A stretch of 7,714 bases of DNA from Planctomycetota bacterium (GTDB lineage Bacteria; Planctomycetota; UBA8742; SKZP01; JAIOTL01): contig JAIOTL010000216.1 of NCBI GenBank assembly GCA_021106775.1, forward strand, positions 1-7,714, in the 5' to 3' direction. The translations under genes were made by a program, and so were the position numbers. This document shows, piece after piece, positions 6,311-7,714 of the stretch (position 1 is its first letter; each line of letters starts with the position of its first letter). The notes under the pieces are model-generated. The model was not told the DNA's origin. It saw nothing but the letters and a program-made list of their open reading frames with translations, and searched no databases.

Positions 6311-7714
6311 ATGAGCGATGAACATTTTAGCAAAAGAGATAAAATAATTATTGGCATCGCAGCAGCAGTATTAATTATCGTCTTCATAGTACTTTTCCAC
6401 GTTGTTTACCTCCCTATGCAGAGGGAATCATCTTTATATGAATTTGCTAAAGCTGGTTCATCTTCCGATTGTGATGAATATTTGAGTCAATATCCCGATG
6501 GCAAATATGCAAATCAAGTCAGAAGAATGAAGGAACGTAAAGAAAAAGATGAGATACAAAAGTACAGTGAAGAGCATCGTAAAGGTGATTATACACGACA
6601 TATTTATTTGGGGACAAATCTAACTTTAGAAGTTGCTCAAGAATTCGCTACTTACAAAGGGGGAACGCTAAGATTGAGCGAATTGTCTTCAATTTCTGCG
6701 GAAGTCGCCCATGAACTGTCAAAATTCATTGGTGTGAGACTTTCTTTGAACTGCTTGACGGAAATAACTGAAGAAATCGCCAGTGAACTTGCTGACTGCA
6801 GAGTTTCATTCTTAAATATGAACGGCTTGACAGACATTTCTCCAGCTGTCGCAAGTGAACTTTCAAAATGCAAAACTCGAACACTTTCCTTACGTGGTTT
6901 AACAGAAATATCGACAGAAGTCGCATCTGAATTGGCAAAACATACAGATAGCGGTCTTTATCTGGACGGCTTGACCGAGATAAATGCAGATATTGCTGCG
7001 GAACTCGCAAAACGCAAAGGTATTCTTTCCTTGAACGGTTTGACATCAATAACTGTGGAAATCGCTACTGAACTCGCGAAACACAAAGATTCCCTTTTCT
7101 TGAATGGTTTGACATCAATAACTGTGGAAATCGCTGCTGAACTCGCGAAACACAAAGGCGGCTGGCTTAATTTGAACGGCTTAATCGAGATAACTGAAGA
7201 AGTTGCCCGTGAGTTAGCGAAATACAAGGAATATCTTTGGTTAAACGGCTTGAAGGACATATCTGTGGAAGTTGCTCGTGAATTGGCAAAGTCCGTAGGG
7301 GATATTAGATTATCCAGCTTGACTGAGTTAACTGTGGAAGTCGCAGCTGAACTCGCGAAATTTAATGGTGATCTTGGCTTGAACGACTTGAAAGAAATAA
7401 CTGTCGATGTGGCAAAAGAACTTAGTAATCACAAAGGGGGATATCTTTCTTTGGACGGTTTGACGAAGATAAATGTTGAATTAGCTCAAGAACTTGCAAA
7501 GCACAAGGGTGGCTGGCTGGGTTTAGAAGGTTTGACTGAAATTACTCCTGAAGTTGCATGCGAACTCGCAAAATATAAAGGTAAGCTTGATTTGTCAGGC
7601 TTGTCGGAAATATCTTTTGAAGTCGCTTGTGAACTTGCCAAACATGAAGGTGGCTGGCTGGATTTAGAAGGTTTGACTGAAGTATCTGCTGAAGTCGCCC
7701 ATGAACTTGCCAAG
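6311..7714 (+). CDS. Membrane-anchored leucine-rich-like repeat protein, 3' end beyond the window
   Basis: 468 codons open to the right edge. A short basic N-terminus (SKRDK) precedes one membrane helix (about 11-34), so the rest should lie outside the cytoplasm. Residues 43-76 contain a small helical module with the pattern CDEYLSQYPDGKYANQVRR, which resembles the 'YL..YP.G.YA' helical repeat found beside many bacterial envelope and caspase-like domains. A Lys/Glu-rich stretch (74-97) follows. From 98 on, the protein is made of tandem 23-24 residue units with consensus LxLNGLTEIT-xEVAxELAKHKGGW: a short beta strand (LxLxGL) then a helix (EVAxELAK). This alternation predicts a curved LRR-like solenoid suited to protein or ligand binding. 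No enzymatic domain is visible; one could follow downstream. Similar 'GLTxLxxxxAxxLAxHxG' repeats are known in planctomycete-type genomes. It is probably co-transcribed with the dehydrogenase. Confidence 0.88.
   Translation, partial: MSDEHFSKRDKIIIGIAAAVLIIVFIVLFHVVYLPMQRESSLYEFAKAGSSSDCDEYLSQYPDGKYANQVRRMKERKEKDEIQKYSEEHRKGDYTRHIYLGTNLTLEVAQEFATYKGGTLRLSELSSISAEVAHELSKFIGVRLSLNCLTEITEEIASELADCRVSFLNMNGLTDISPAVASELSKCKTRTLSLRGLTEISTEVASELAKHTDSGLYLDGLTEINADIAAELAKRKGILSLNGLTSITVEIATELAKHKDSLFLNGLTSITVEIAAELAKHKGGWLNLNGLIEITEEVARELAKYKEYLWLNGLKDISVEVARELAKSVGDIRLSSLTELTVEVAAELAKFNGDLGLNDLKEITVDVAKELSNHKGGYLSLDGLTKINVELAQELAKHKGGWLGLEGLTEITPEVACELAKYKGKLDLSGLSEISFEVACELAKHEGGWLDLEGLTEVSAEVAHELAK
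7025..7165 (+). repeat. Two nearly identical adjacent repeat units
   Basis: Units at 7025-7093 and 7094-7165 both encode NGLTSITVEIA(T/A)ELAKHK. Over their first 63 bases I count 60 identical, including synonymous positions, whereas other neighbouring units differ at many bases. This indicates a recent tandem duplication of one unit or local gene conversion. Confidence 0.8.
7508..7681 (+). repeat. 33-bp near-identical segment recurring two units apart
   Basis: 7508-7540 and 7649-7681 match at 32 of 33 bases and encode GGWL(G/D)LEGLTE. They are 141 bp apart, which equals one 24- plus one 23-residue unit. This suggests that a two-unit block was duplicated or that the array exchanged sequence internally. 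Confidence 0.75.

Larger units (their letters stand above)
6602..7714 (+). repeat. About 16 tandem 69-72 bp coding repeats (LRR-like units)
   Basis: Residues 98-468 of the membrane-anchored protein divide into about 16 units of 23-24 residues. The first (98-119) is degenerate and lacks the GLT core; the second begins at residue 120 (6668). The LxL..L strand and the EVAxEL helix are kept in nearly all later units. Variable positions are at the strand x residues and at the loop between units (HKGGW, YKEY, KTRT, SVGD), where length changes by one residue. The array continues past the right edge. Confidence 0.88.

Noticed and set aside
6652..7713. Several repetitive minus-strand open frames with 'ASS.ATS..SVKP' patterns.
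   Set aside because: They are the complement of the LRR-like repeats. Their periodicity is inherited from the plus-strand gene, which has a strong ribosome binding site and a membrane anchor.
6602..7714. Regularly spaced repeats that could suggest a CRISPR array.
   Set aside because: Units are contiguous, diverged, a multiple of three and in one reading frame, with no unique spacers.

Overview
The window is AT-rich bacterial DNA with four or five genes and almost no spare space; the largest gene-free gap is 124 bp. A Hanks-type Ser/Thr kinase with a zinc-ribbon N-terminal half, a large lipoprotein, and a membrane protein built from 23-24 residue 'GLTEI..EVA.ELAK' repeats are together reminiscent of the Planctomycetota/Verrucomicrobiota/Lentisphaerota group or similar large-genome Gram-negative lineages. 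That placement is an inference from protein style only; no rRNA or other marker is present.

Left part (1-5118, all on the minus strand). Reading in the direction of transcription: a 670-aa lipoprotein (5118-3106) with a probable beta-propeller-like middle and a helical C-terminus; a 79-bp gap; a 303-aa protein (3026-2115) with a helical N-terminal domain, a four-cysteine zinc ribbon and a long acidic linker; then, in the same reading frame and separated from it by one TAA codon only, a complete Ser/Thr kinase catalytic domain, a transmembrane helix and a long charged helical extracytoplasmic region that runs off the left edge (2114-1). The kinase part has no ATG, GTG or TTG before its glycine-rich loop. 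The two pieces therefore look like one >1000-residue receptor kinase interrupted by a nonsense codon, or one that needs readthrough or unusual reinitiation. The TAA lies in the loop and 3' arm of a predicted 9-bp hairpin.

Right part (5243-7714, plus strand). A divergent intergenic region carries a plausible sigma-70-type promoter for an atypical (extended) short-chain dehydrogenase/NAD-dependent epimerase (5243-6286). After 24 bp and a strong ribosome binding site comes a membrane-anchored repeat protein (from 6311, open at the right edge) with about 16 leucine-rich-like repeats in view.

How they might work together: the lipoprotein and kinase share orientation and could form an envelope sensing/signalling unit, while the dehydrogenase and repeat protein are probably co-transcribed in the opposite direction. 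Neither functional link is shown by the sequence. I see no CRISPR array, tRNA, rRNA, insertion sequence or recognisable defence system.
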